NCBI RefSeq assembly: GCF_025148285.1
Contig: NZ_CP102268.1
Span: 2,521,001 to 2,585,000 of the forward strand
Direction: 5' to 3'
Length of the DNA: 64,000 nucleotides
Origin: Marvinbryantia formatexigens DSM 14469
GTDB taxonomy: Bacteria > Bacillota > Clostridia > Lachnospirales > Lachnospiraceae
The notes under the pieces are model-generated. The model did no database searches. It worked only from the letters and a program-made list of their open reading frames with translations, and was not told the DNA's origin. The position numbers were made by a program, and so were the translations under genes. Below, in pieces: positions 57,043-64,000 of the stretch. Every line of letters begins with the position of its first letter. Position 1 is the stretch's first letter.

Positions 57043-58578
57043 TTGCTGTATACGCCGGGGACGAGAGAAAAACTAAAAGAAAAATTAAGGGAGAAGCTGA
57101 AGGAATCGCTGCAGGCAGTGCTGCCGATTGTCGTAATCGTGCTGATACTGTCTTTTACCATCACACCGATTTCTCCAAGCATTCTCCTTTGTTTTTTAAT
57201 AGGCTCGATTCTGGTCATTATCGGGATGATGTTTTTCACGCTCGGCGCGGAGCTTGCCATGTCGCCGATGGGCGAGCGCATGGGTGTGTGCATGGCAAAG
57301 ACGCAGAAGCTGGGGATGGTTGTTGTGATTTCCTTCCTGCTCGGCTTTATCATTACCATATCGGAGCCTGATTTGCAGGTGCTGGCGCAGCAGGTGCCGT
57401 CGGTGCCGAATATCGTGCTGATTATAGCGGTGGCGTGCGGTGTCGGGCTGATGCTTGTGGTGGCGATTCTGCGTATGCTGTTCGGCATCGAGCTTTCGCG
57501 GCTTTTGTTTGTCTTATATCTGGCGGTTTTTGTGCTGGTGTTTTTTGTGCCGGAGAGCTTCCAGAGCATTGCGTTTGATTCCGGCGGCGTGACGACGGGA
57601 CCGATGACAGTGCCCTTTATTATGGCGCTGGGCGTCGGCATCGCCTCCATCCGCAGCGACCGCCATGCGGCGGACGACAGCTTTGGTCTTGTTTCGCTCT
57701 GCTCGGTGGGACCGATTATTGCCGTGCTGCTGCTCGGCATGATTTATCATCCGCAGGAGGGCGCCTATGCACTGCAGGAAATTCCGGAGATAGCAGATTC
57801 AAAAGAACTCTGGGCGTTATTTGGCGAGGGCTTTCCGGTATATTTCCGGGAGATTGCCCTGTCGCTGCTTCCGATTGTACTGTTTTTCGGTATCTTCCAG
57901 ATTCTGTTCTTAAAGCTTTCGAAGAAAAATATGGTAAGGATTCTGGTTGGTCTTGTCTATACTTATATCGGGCTGGTGCTGTTCCTCACGGGAGCCAATG
58001 TGGGCTTTATGCCTGCCGGAAACTATCTGGGACAGGTGCTTGCGAGCCTGAATCATCCGTGGATTCTGGTACCGATCGGTATGCTGATTGGTTTCTTTAT
58101 CGTGCGCGCCGAGCCGGCGGTCTACGTGCTCAATAAGCAGGTGGAGGAGATTACGGACGGCATGATTTCTGCGGGAACGATGGGGACGGCGCTCTCCATC
58201 GGTGTGTCGGTGTCCGTCGGAATTGCCATGATACGTGTGCTCACCGGTATTTCCATTTTGTGGTTTGTGATTCCGGGCTATGCGATTGCCCTGGGAATCT
58301 CCTTCTTTGTTCCGAAAATTTATACGGCGATTGCGTTTGACTCCGGCGGCGTGGCGTCGGGACCGATGACAGCCACCTTTCTGCTGCCGCTGGCGCAGGG
58401 TGCCTGCATCGCGCTCGGCGGAAATATTGTCACCGATGCCTTTGGCGTAGTGGCGATGGTAGCGATGACGCCGCCGATTACCATCCAGCTCCTCGGACTG
58501 TTTTCACAGCTCAGGGCAAAACAGCCGGAGGTTGCAGAGCTGGGAGAGCTGGACGACGATGCGATTATCGAACTGTAG
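57043..58578 (+). CDS. DUF1538 membrane protein with internally duplicated halves
   Basis: A 511-residue integral membrane protein with about 12-14 helices. Two halves repeat the same signature: IAFDSGGVTTGPMTVPF near residue 180 and IAFDSGGVASGPMTATF near residue 430. This is the DUF1538 family, of unproven function, presumed transporter. It starts with TTG at 57043, well placed after GGGAGGAAG. The next gene encodes a PII-like protein, suggesting that transport is gated by a nucleotide or metabolite signal, as with AmtB-GlnK. That link is inference from position and fold. Confidence 0.8.
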   Translation: MLYTPGTREKLKEKLREKLKESLQAVLPIVVIVLILSFTITPISPSILLCFLIGSILVIIGMMFFTLGAELAMSPMGERMGVCMAKTQKLGMVVVISFLLGFIITISEPDLQVLAQQVPSVPNIVLIIAVACGVGLMLVVAILRMLFGIELSRLLFVLYLAVFVLVFFVPESFQSIAFDSGGVTTGPMTVPFIMALGVGIASIRSDRHAADDSFGLVSLCSVGPIIAVLLLGMIYHPQEGAYALQEIPEIADSKELWALFGEGFPVYFREIALSLLPIVLFFGIFQILFLKLSKKNMVRILVGLVYTYIGLVLFLTGANVGFMPAGNYLGQVLASLNHPWILVPIGMLIGFFIVRAEPAVYVLNKQVEEITDGMISAGTMGTALSIGVSVSVGIAMIRVLTGISILWFVIPGYAIALGISFFVPKIYTAIAFDSGGVASGPMTATFLLPLAQGACIALGGNIVTDAFGVVAMVAMTPPITIQLLGLFSQLRAKQPEVAELGELDDDAIIEL

Positions 58579-58704
58579 CGCTATAGACGGGGACTGCGTG
58601 AATGCGGCATCCGGTATGGGAGAAACGGGCATTTGCGCGCCGGATATCCGGTGCGGGGAAAGCCGCCGGATGTGCGTGCCGGGCGGCAGATGCGGGAGGA
58701 AAAT

Positions 58705-59394
58705 ATGAGCGAACTCTATATGATGGTATCTGTTTTAAATAAATATAAAGTAAAGAAGATTTCGGAATTTTACAATCAGCAGGGAATCAGCGTGATAATG
58801 TGGCTGATGGCGCGGGGAACCGCCGCCGGGGAGATTCTGGATTATTTTGGTCTGGAGGAATCGACAAAGGTGGTGCTGATTTCGCTGGTCACGCGCGAAA
58901 CCTGGAATGAGGTGAAAAAGGGGCTGCGCGGGAAGCTGAATATCGAGGTGCCCGGCACAGGGATTGTCTTTATCATTCCGGTGAGCAGCATCGGCGGGAA
59001 AAAACAGCTTCAGTTTCTGACGGAGAACCAGAATTTTGTGAAGGGGGAGGAAAGCAGCTTGAAGGATACAAAGTATGAACTGCTGGTCGTTGTTTTAAAC
59101 CAGGGATATACAGAGCTTGTCATGGATGCGGCGCGCGATGCGGGCGCGGGCGGCGGAACTGCGATTCACGCCAAGGGAACCGGAATGGAGGGGGCAAAGA
59201 AATTCCTCGGCGTTTCCCTTGCGGAGGAAAAGGAAATCGTACTGATCGTAGTGAAAAGCGGCGACAAAAACAGTGTGATGCGGGCGATTATGAATGAAGC
59301 GGGTCTGGAGAGCAAGGCGCGCGCCATTGTGTTTTCCCTGCCTGTCACAAGCGCGCTGGGGATGCGTCTGATGGAACCGGAGCCGGAGGAATAG
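58705..59394 (+). CDS. Tandem PII-like signalling protein
   Basis: A 229-residue cytoplasmic protein made of two PII/GlnB-like domains. The first (about 1-110) has KYKVKKISEFYNQQGIS and a beta-rich end IVFIIPVSSIGG. The second (about 118-225) has LVVVLNQGYTELVMDAARDA, the T-loop-like GAGGGTAIHAKGTGMEGAKK and AIVFSLPVTSALG. Conventional PII proteins are single 112-residue domains that form trimers, so this is a fused version. It probably regulates the DUF1538 protein encoded 126 bases upstream. The start at 58705 follows GGGAGGAAA; the longer upstream frame is unlike any PII protein. Confidence 0.78.
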   Translation: MSELYMMVSVLNKYKVKKISEFYNQQGISVIMWLMARGTAAGEILDYFGLEESTKVVLISLVTRETWNEVKKGLRGKLNIEVPGTGIVFIIPVSSIGGKKQLQFLTENQNFVKGEESSLKDTKYELLVVVLNQGYTELVMDAARDAGAGGGTAIHAKGTGMEGAKKFLGVSLAEEKEIVLIVVKSGDKNSVMRAIMNEAGLESKARAIVFSLPVTSALGMRLMEPEPEE

Positions 59395-59446
59395 AGAAGA
59401 CGGGAGCTGTAACCGGGAGCCGTGTTATCGTTCGGGCGTCAGCCAT

Positions 59447-59496
59447 GCACAGACAGAACTCAATATGTTTAGCACAGACAGAACTCAATATGTTTA
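59447..59496 (+). repeat. Perfect 25-bp tandem duplication before a LacI promoter
   Basis: Two identical 25-base units, 59447-59471 and 59472-59496, beginning GCACAGACAG and ending TATGTTTA. They end four bases before the -35 box at 59501. They may be regulator sites or a recent slippage event. Confidence 0.85.
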
Positions 59497-59500
59497 GCGG

Positions 59501-59529
59501 TTGACACATTATCGGGGAAATGGTACAAT
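59501..59529 (+). promoter_or_regulatory. Sigma-A promoter of the first LacI gene
   Basis: TTGACA at 59501-59506, 17-base spacer, TACAAT at 59524-59529. Confidence 0.75.
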
Positions 59530-59611
59530 AATGGGGGCGGATATTTCCGTCCCCATTGATGCCTCCGGAGGGCATCATGGTATTTGCGAAAACGACAGAG
59601 AAGGTGAAACA

Positions 59612-60589
59612 ATGGCGACTTTAAAGGATGTTGCGCGGGAGGCGGGGCTGACCGTCGGCACGGTGTCGAGAGTGCTGAATAACAGGGGGTATATCAGCGA
59701 GCAGACGCGGGAAAAGGTGTATGATGTAATGAAGCGGCTGAATTATCAGCCCAATGAAATGGCGCGGTCGCTTTCCAAGCAGACCAGCAATACGATTGGC
59801 GTGATTGTTCCGCATATCGTTCATCCCTTTTTCTCGAAGGTAATCAGTAATCTGGAGCAGGCGGCGTACAGCAGCCAATATCGGATACTTCTTTTTAATT
59901 CCAAGGAAAAAGAAGAAAAAGAAGAAGAATACATAGAGGCGTGCAGGAGCAACCGGGTGGCGGGGGTCATCCTGTGCAGCGGCTCTTTCAATACTGCAAA
60001 ATTTAAAAATCTCGGTTTCCCGCTGATTACGATTGAGCGGTTTCTTGACGAGGGGACGGCGGGAATCGAGTGCGACAACTACAGCGGCGGCGTGCAGGCG
60101 GCGGAGCATCTGATTGAAAGGGGCTGCCGGCATCTTCTGCACATCGGCGGTGTCAATGAGCTGCCGATGCCCGCGGACAGCAGAAAAGCGGCATTTGACG
60201 AGGTGTGCAGGCGGCATGGCGTGGAGCACCATGCGGTAGACCCCGGACAGGTATTTTATGACGACATGAACTATTATCCGGTTATCCGAAGCGCGCTGGA
60301 GCAATACCCGGAGACGGACGGGATTTTCGCCAGCTCCGATGTGATTGCGGCGCAGGCGATCCGGGTATGCCACGAAAAGAACATCGAGGTTCCGGGGCAG
60401 ATGAAGATAGTTGGTTTCGATGATGTGAACATTGCCTCACTTACCTATCCTGCTATCACAACCGTCAGACAGCCGGTAAAGGAAATGGCGGAGGCGGCCG
60501 TTTCCGCGGTGGTGCGTTCCGCTGCGGGAGAAATGGTTCCGGCAAGAAGCGTCTTTCCGGTCAGCCTTGTGATAAGGGAGAGCACGTAA
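59612..60589 (+). CDS. LacI family transcriptional regulator
   Basis: A 325-residue repressor. The helix-turn-helix is TLKDVAREAGLTVGTVSRVL, then the hinge NYQPNEMARSLSKQ and an effector domain ending in FPVSLVIREST. The start at 59612 follows GAGAAGGTG; the upstream open frame crosses the promoter. A Glu/Lys-rich insert (KEKEEKEEEY) sits on the effector domain. It has its own promoter and may control sugar genes nearby, including the LacI-type operators at 47.1 or 61.7 kb. Confidence 0.9.
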   Translation: MATLKDVAREAGLTVGTVSRVLNNRGYISEQTREKVYDVMKRLNYQPNEMARSLSKQTSNTIGVIVPHIVHPFFSKVISNLEQAAYSSQYRILLFNSKEKEEKEEEYIEACRSNRVAGVILCSGSFNTAKFKNLGFPLITIERFLDEGTAGIECDNYSGGVQAAEHLIERGCRHLLHIGGVNELPMPADSRKAAFDEVCRRHGVEHHAVDPGQVFYDDMNYYPVIRSALEQYPETDGIFASSDVIAAQAIRVCHEKNIEVPGQMKIVGFDDVNIASLTYPAITTVRQPVKEMAEAAVSAVVRSAAGEMVPARSVFPVSLVIREST

Positions 60590-60613
60590 AAGCGAGATAA
60601 AAACGGTGCGGCT

Positions 60614-60642
60614 TGTTCTTTTTGAAATTGCCTGCTATAATA
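60614..60642 (+). promoter_or_regulatory. Sigma-A promoter of the second LacI gene
   Basis: TTGTTC at 60614-60619, 17-base spacer, TATAAT at 60637-60642. Confidence 0.7.
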
Positions 60643-60672
60643 GGTGCAGAAAACGAAGAGGGGGGGATACGC

Positions 60673-61683
60673 GTGACGATTTATGATATTGCGCGGGAGG
60701 CAGGGGTATCTGCCAGTACAGTCTCACGGGTTATCAATCATAAGCCGGGAATTCGGGAAGAAACCCGCAGGCGTATTCAGAAGCTGCTGGAAGAGTATGA
60801 TTATACGCCGGATATTGCCGCCAGAGGGCTTGCGACGCAGGCAACGCGGTTTATCGGTATTTTGATTGAAGATATCCGCGTTTCACACCATACAGAATCG
60901 GCATATGTGATTGAACAGGAGATGACACGGCGGGGATATACCTGCATTACTTTCAGCACGGGACCGGACTCCTCCCGCAAGGCGCAGTATATTCAGATTT
61001 TGGAGCAGCGGCGTGTGGAAGGCGTCATACTGATTGGCTCCATGTTTGCAAATGACGAAGTGCGCCGGAGCCTGGAACGTTGTCTGGCAGACATTCCGGT
61101 TATGCTGGTGAACGGTGAAATGGATTTGCCCAATGTTTACAGTGTTCTGATTGATGAGGAACGCGGGACAGAAGAATGCGTAAAGATGCTGGTCGAAAAA
61201 GGCTGCAGACGGCTGGTATATCTGATGGATGTGACGACGCCTTCCAATATAAAAAAACAGAGGGGATTTTGCACGGGACTGCTCCGCTATGGGCTGGAGG
61301 CGGGAGAGAATCGCATTTTTACAGCACCGGATGCGGATACCAGTCCGGGCGGCTCTATCAGACGCGGACGCCAGGGAACCTGCCGGCTTCTTGAGTCGGT
61401 GCCGGAGGTGGACGGGATTATCTGCGCCACGGATTTACTGGCAATCGGATGTCTGCAGGAGCTGCAGAAGCGTGGGATCGCAGTGCCTGGGCAGGTTTCT
61501 CTGATAGGCATCGATAATACGCTCTATGGTCAGCTTTGTACGCCGGCGTTGACTACGCTGGACAACAAGATGGCGCAGGTTAGTTTATCGGCTGCACGTA
61601 TGCTGCTGGATGTACTGGATGGCAGAACGGTGAATCAGAAGCTGATGCTTTTTACAGAGATTATCAGACGCGAAAGCGCCTGA
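60673..61683 (+). CDS. LacI family transcriptional regulator of the diketogulonate-type operon
   Basis: A 336-residue repressor starting at GTG 60673 after AGGGGGG. The helix-turn-helix is TIYDIAREAGVSASTVSRVI; the hinge TPDIAARGLATQATRFIG leads to the effector domain ending TEIIRRESA. Directly upstream of the YhcH/YiaK/TRAP set, it is the best candidate to bind the paired operators at 61727 and 61860. It is separated from the previous LacI gene by its own promoter, and a terminator follows. Confidence 0.9.
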   Translation: MTIYDIAREAGVSASTVSRVINHKPGIREETRRRIQKLLEEYDYTPDIAARGLATQATRFIGILIEDIRVSHHTESAYVIEQEMTRRGYTCITFSTGPDSSRKAQYIQILEQRRVEGVILIGSMFANDEVRRSLERCLADIPVMLVNGEMDLPNVYSVLIDEERGTEECVKMLVEKGCRRLVYLMDVTTPSNIKKQRGFCTGLLRYGLEAGENRIFTAPDADTSPGGSIRRGRQGTCRLLESVPEVDGIICATDLLAIGCLQELQKRGIAVPGQVSLIGIDNTLYGQLCTPALTTLDNKMAQVSLSAARMLLDVLDGRTVNQKLMLFTEIIRRESA

Positions 61684-61687
61684 AGGG

Positions 61688-61718
61688 AGAATGTGCATAG
61701 CGCATTCTTTTTCTTTTC
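61688..61718 (+). terminator. Terminator after the second LacI gene
   Basis: AGAATGTGC and GCGCATTCT pair (one G-U) around ATA, followed by a T-rich tail. Confidence 0.7.
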
Positions 61719-61726
61719 TATAGAAT

Positions 61727-61738
61727 GCAATCGGTTGC
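61727..61738. promoter_or_regulatory. Upstream LacI-type operator of the YhcH operon
   Basis: GCAATCGGTTGC, 133 bases before its exact reverse complement at 61860. With flanks (ATGCAATCGGTTGCA) it also fits the catabolite-repression cre consensus. Confidence 0.7.
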
Positions 61739-61814
61739 AAATAAATGACGTATAAAGATAAGAAATTAGTAGTTTTTCACAAAATAAACAACGAAAATTT
61801 GGCTATTATACGGA

Positions 61815-61843
61815 TTGAAATTGGCAAAATATACTGTTAATAT
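61815..61843 (+). promoter_or_regulatory. Sigma-A promoter of the YhcH operon
   Basis: TTGAAA at 61815-61820, 17-base spacer, TAATAT at 61838-61843. Confidence 0.7.
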
Positions 61844-61859
61844 AGTACCAGATCGAATC

Positions 61860-61871
61860 GCAACCGATTGC
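61860..61871. promoter_or_regulatory. Downstream LacI-type operator of the YhcH operon
   Basis: GCAACCGATTGC about ten bases after the expected transcription start. Identical to the site at 47147-47158. Confidence 0.7.
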
Positions 61872-61889
61872 AAAACAAGGAGGAAAACA

Positions 61890-62363
61890 ATGATATACGG
61901 AAACATTCATGCAAAGGAAACAGAAACAGCTTATACGTCTGTTATCCGCAAGGCGCTGGAAATCCTGCGCACTACAGATGTAACAAATATGCATCATGGA
62001 AAATATCCGTTGGAGGGGGACAGGCTGATTCTGCAGATCAATGAGGTGACCACCGGTCCGAAGAACACAAAGCGTCCGGAGGTCCACAGAGACTATATTG
62101 ATGTGCAGTATATGGTTCATGGGCACGAACTGATCGGGTTTTATCCGGACTGCGGGGACGGCGCTGCCCTGGAGGACAATCTGGATTCTAATGACGTGCT
62201 GTTTTATCAGGAGCGGGAGGATAATCATGAAATCATGCTGCCTATGACAGACGGATGCTATGCAGTATTTTTTCCGGAAGACGTTCATCGTCCCTGCTGT
62301 ATGATGAACGGGCCGGAGGAAGTAAAGAAAATTGTATTAAAAATTCGTGTGGACAGCCTGTAA
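61890..62363 (+). CDS. YhcH/YjgK/YiaL family protein
   Basis: A 157-residue cupin-like protein of the YhcH/YjgK/YiaL family (E. coli YiaL sits in the diketogulonate operon, YhcH in the nan operon). Recognisable stretches are GKYPLEGDRLILQINEVTTG, then HRDYIDVQYMVHGHELIG, and FFPEDVHRPCCM with metal-binding His and Glu residues. Its reaction is not firmly known; an anomerase or sugar-acid isomerase role has been proposed for relatives. The start at 61890 follows AAGGAGGAAAAC; the frame upstream of it crosses operator and promoter. Confidence 0.88.
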   Translation: MIYGNIHAKETETAYTSVIRKALEILRTTDVTNMHHGKYPLEGDRLILQINEVTTGPKNTKRPEVHRDYIDVQYMVHGHELIGFYPDCGDGAALEDNLDSNDVLFYQEREDNHEIMLPMTDGCYAVFFPEDVHRPCCMMNGPEEVKKIVLKIRVDSL

Positions 62364-62389
62364 ACGGCGTCGGAGAGGGAGGAAAATTT

Positions 62390-63391
62390 ATGCGTGTACC
62401 TTATGAAACAATGTTATCAGAATTTGAGCGTGTGCTGAAAAAATATGGATTTACCCCGGACAAGGCGCATGACTCCGCGGAGATTTTTGCTCAGAATTCT
62501 CTGGCTGGCGTATTCAGTCATGGACTAAACCGGTTTCCGGTGGTGGTAGATTATCTGCGCAAGGGCGGGATTGATCCGAAGGCAGAAGCAGTCTGCACGG
62601 CGAGCTTTGGCGCGATGGAACGCTGGGATGGTCAGCGCGGCTTTGGCCCGCTGAACGCGAAACGGGCGATGGACCGTGCCATTTCCCTGGCGAAGCAGTT
62701 TGGCATCGGCATGGTGGCGCTTGGCAATAATAATCACTGGATGCGCGGCGGCACATACGGCTGGCAGGCAGCGGACGCCGGCTGCATCGGTATCTGCTGG
62801 TCGAATACCTGCCCGAACATGCCGGCGTGGGGTGCAAAGGATAATCACATCGGCAACAATCCGTTGATCCTGGCGGTGCCGAAATCTGACGGAGAGCATA
62901 TTATGGTGGACTGCGCGCTCAGCCAGTTCAGCTATGGAAAGCTGGAAACAACCCGTCTGGCAGGGAAAAAGCTTCCGGTGGCAGGCGGTTATGATGAGGA
63001 AGGCAGGCTTACCACCGACCCGGCGGCGATTGAACGTACCTGCCGTATGCTTCCGATTGGATACTGGAAGGGCAGCGGCCTTTCGATCCTGCTGGACATG
63101 ATTGCGACGGTTCTCACAAATGCGAATTCTGTTGCCAGAATCGGCACGTTCGGGGATGAAATTGGTCTGACTCAGATTATGATTGCCATTGATCCATCGA
63201 AATTCCAGGATGCGTCTGTGACAGACAGTATCGTGGATGCGATCGCGGCTGATGTGATGAACAGTGAACCGGTGGAGGAAGGCGGAGAGGTACGCTGCCC
63301 CGGTATGGGTGAGCACCGCAGTCGCCGGGACAATCTGGAGAACGGCATTCCGGTAGCGGAGGAAAAATGGAACCAGGTCCTGGCAATGTGA
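62390..63391 (+). CDS. 2,3-diketo-L-gulonate reductase-like dehydrogenase (YiaK/DlgD, Ldh2 family)
   Basis: A 333-residue NAD(P)H-dependent oxidoreductase of the malate/L-lactate dehydrogenase 2 family. Hallmarks are SHGLNRFPVVVDYLRKGG, WDGQRGFGPLNAKRAMD, the active-site region NNNHWMRGGTYG and YWKGSGLSILLDM. E. coli YiaK reduces 2,3-diketo-L-gulonate. The order YiaL-like, YiaK-like, TRAP binding protein echoes the yiaKLMNO operon, supporting this substrate class, though others are possible. The start at 62390 follows GGGAGGAAAA, 26 bases after the YhcH-like gene. Confidence 0.88.
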   Translation: MRVPYETMLSEFERVLKKYGFTPDKAHDSAEIFAQNSLAGVFSHGLNRFPVVVDYLRKGGIDPKAEAVCTASFGAMERWDGQRGFGPLNAKRAMDRAISLAKQFGIGMVALGNNNHWMRGGTYGWQAADAGCIGICWSNTCPNMPAWGAKDNHIGNNPLILAVPKSDGEHIMVDCALSQFSYGKLETTRLAGKKLPVAGGYDEEGRLTTDPAAIERTCRMLPIGYWKGSGLSILLDMIATVLTNANSVARIGTFGDEIGLTQIMIAIDPSKFQDASVTDSIVDAIAADVMNSEPVEEGGEVRCPGMGEHRSRRDNLENGIPVAEEKWNQVLAM

Positions 63392-63425
63392 CGGAAGGGT
63401 CTGCAAGACAAAGGAGGAGCCTATC

Positions 63426-64000
63426 GTGAAGAAAAAACATGTTCTGGTCCTGCAGGCGGTGCTGGGGATGGCTCTGCTGACCGGATGCGGTGTGATAAAT
63501 GAGGAGGAAGAGAAGACGCAGATTATCCGTGTGGCTTTCAACCAGCCGGAAACACATGCCGAATATATTGCGCTCGCTGATTTTGGCGAAAAGTTTGAGA
63601 AGGCTACGGATGGACGATATGAAGTGCAGATTTATCCCAATGCAGTTCTGGGCGACCAGGGACCTGTGACAGAGATGATCCGTACCGGAGCGCTGCAGCT
63701 GGCAGTAGTGCCGGTTTCGGTGCCGGAAAGCTACAATGAGGATTTTGCCATCATAGCGGCACCCTATCTTTATGACGATCTGGAACAGATGGAGACGGCT
63801 GCCCGCGAAGGCGTATTCGACTCACTGTTTACAACGACGGATAAATTTAACTTTGAAATTGTCAGCCTGTATACTTCGGGCGCACGCCATATCTATACGG
63901 ATAAGCCTGTTGTCACGCCGGAGGACCTGAAGGGTTATAAAATACGTGTGCAGGATTCGGAGGTCTACATTCAGATGATGAATATGATGGGCGGCGTCGG
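63426..64000 (+). CDS. TRAP transporter substrate-binding lipoprotein (DctP/YiaO type), 3' partial
   Basis: The first 191 residues of a TRAP-type binding protein. It starts with GTG at 63426 after AAAGGAGGAGCC. The signal ends in lipobox LTGC (Cys near 21). The body has VAFNQPETHAEYIALADFGE, then YPNAVLGDQGPVTEMIRTGA and VTPEDLKGYKIRVQDSE, typical of DctP. The gene runs off the window. Membrane subunits (YiaM/YiaN-like) are expected just beyond. Likely ligand: a sugar acid such as 2,3-diketo-L-gulonate, inferred from the neighbours. Confidence 0.88.
   Translation, partial: MKKKHVLVLQAVLGMALLTGCGVINEEEEKTQIIRVAFNQPETHAEYIALADFGEKFEKATDGRYEVQIYPNAVLGDQGPVTEMIRTGALQLAVVPVSVPESYNEDFAIIAAPYLYDDLEQMETAAREGVFDSLFTTTDKFNFEIVSLYTSGARHIYTDKPVVTPEDLKGYKIRVQDSEVYIQMMNMMGGV

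Overview
The window reads as chromosomal DNA of an anaerobic, glycan-fermenting Firmicute of the Lachnospiraceae type. Evidence: strong sigma-A promoters (TTGACA-N17-TATAAT forms), GGAGG ribosome sites, many ABC sugar-importer operons without their own ATPase, LacI and RpiR regulators, and a moderately GC-rich, CG-ending codon style. An rnfC2-metV-metF operon (15.4-18.9 kb) encodes an acetogen-type methylene-tetrahydrofolate reductase, so an acetogenic gut member such as Marvinbryantia or Blautia is likely. The genus is inference.

Layout. 0-10 kb: end of a KDG kinase gene, oligoendopeptidase F between two copies of a 40-bp terminator repeat, a DUF5107/TPR protein, a MATE exporter, a small zincin behind an in-frame 51-bp tandem repeat, and a GH3 beta-glucosidase with reversed domain order. 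10-15 kb: a heterodimeric ABC exporter, a MarR regulator and a YczE-like membrane protein whose 3' end was rewritten by a 192-bp inverted-repeat element. 15-19 kb: the Wood-Ljungdahl reductase operon. 19-32 kb: an amino-sugar/sialic-acid region with an N-acetylhexosamine kinase-like gene, two binding-protein/permease sets, an RpiR regulator, nanA, a ROK kinase, nanE and an SGNH esterase. 32-34 kb: an AbiE-type type IV toxin-antitoxin pair. 34-40 kb: a two-component system divergent from a lipoprotein/FtsX/FtsX/ATPase export operon. 40-47 kb: a LacI regulator, proC, a decayed AAA ATPase, a 133-bp IS66-like miniature element, an M56 peptidase/BlaI sensor system with a repeat lipoprotein, and tRNA-Ala and tRNA-Val. 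47-55 kb: a MalEFG-type importer under LacI-type operators, a large uncharacterised protein, a zinc-ribbon protein, a GH53 galactanase and a TraX-like protein. 55-57 kb: wrecked YhcG and KilA-N genes. 57-59.4 kb: a duplicated DUF1538 membrane protein with a tandem PII-like protein. 59.5-64 kb: two LacI regulators and a YiaL/YiaK/YiaO-like set for 2,3-diketogulonate-type substrates, cut by the window end.

The genes mostly serve uptake and breakdown of host and plant glycans, feeding fermentation and acetogenesis. The three sugar ABC importers lack an ATPase gene and probably share one encoded elsewhere. The A+T-richer patches (32-34, 42-47, 55.7-57 kb) carry the defence, sensor and broken genes and look acquired. 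The strongest new observations are two miniature inverted-repeat elements with exact 8-bp target duplications: one can be removed on paper to restore a gene end, the other sits inside a terminator. Next come identical LacI-type operators at two distant operons, the Cys-rich M56 sensor and the DUF1538/PII pair.
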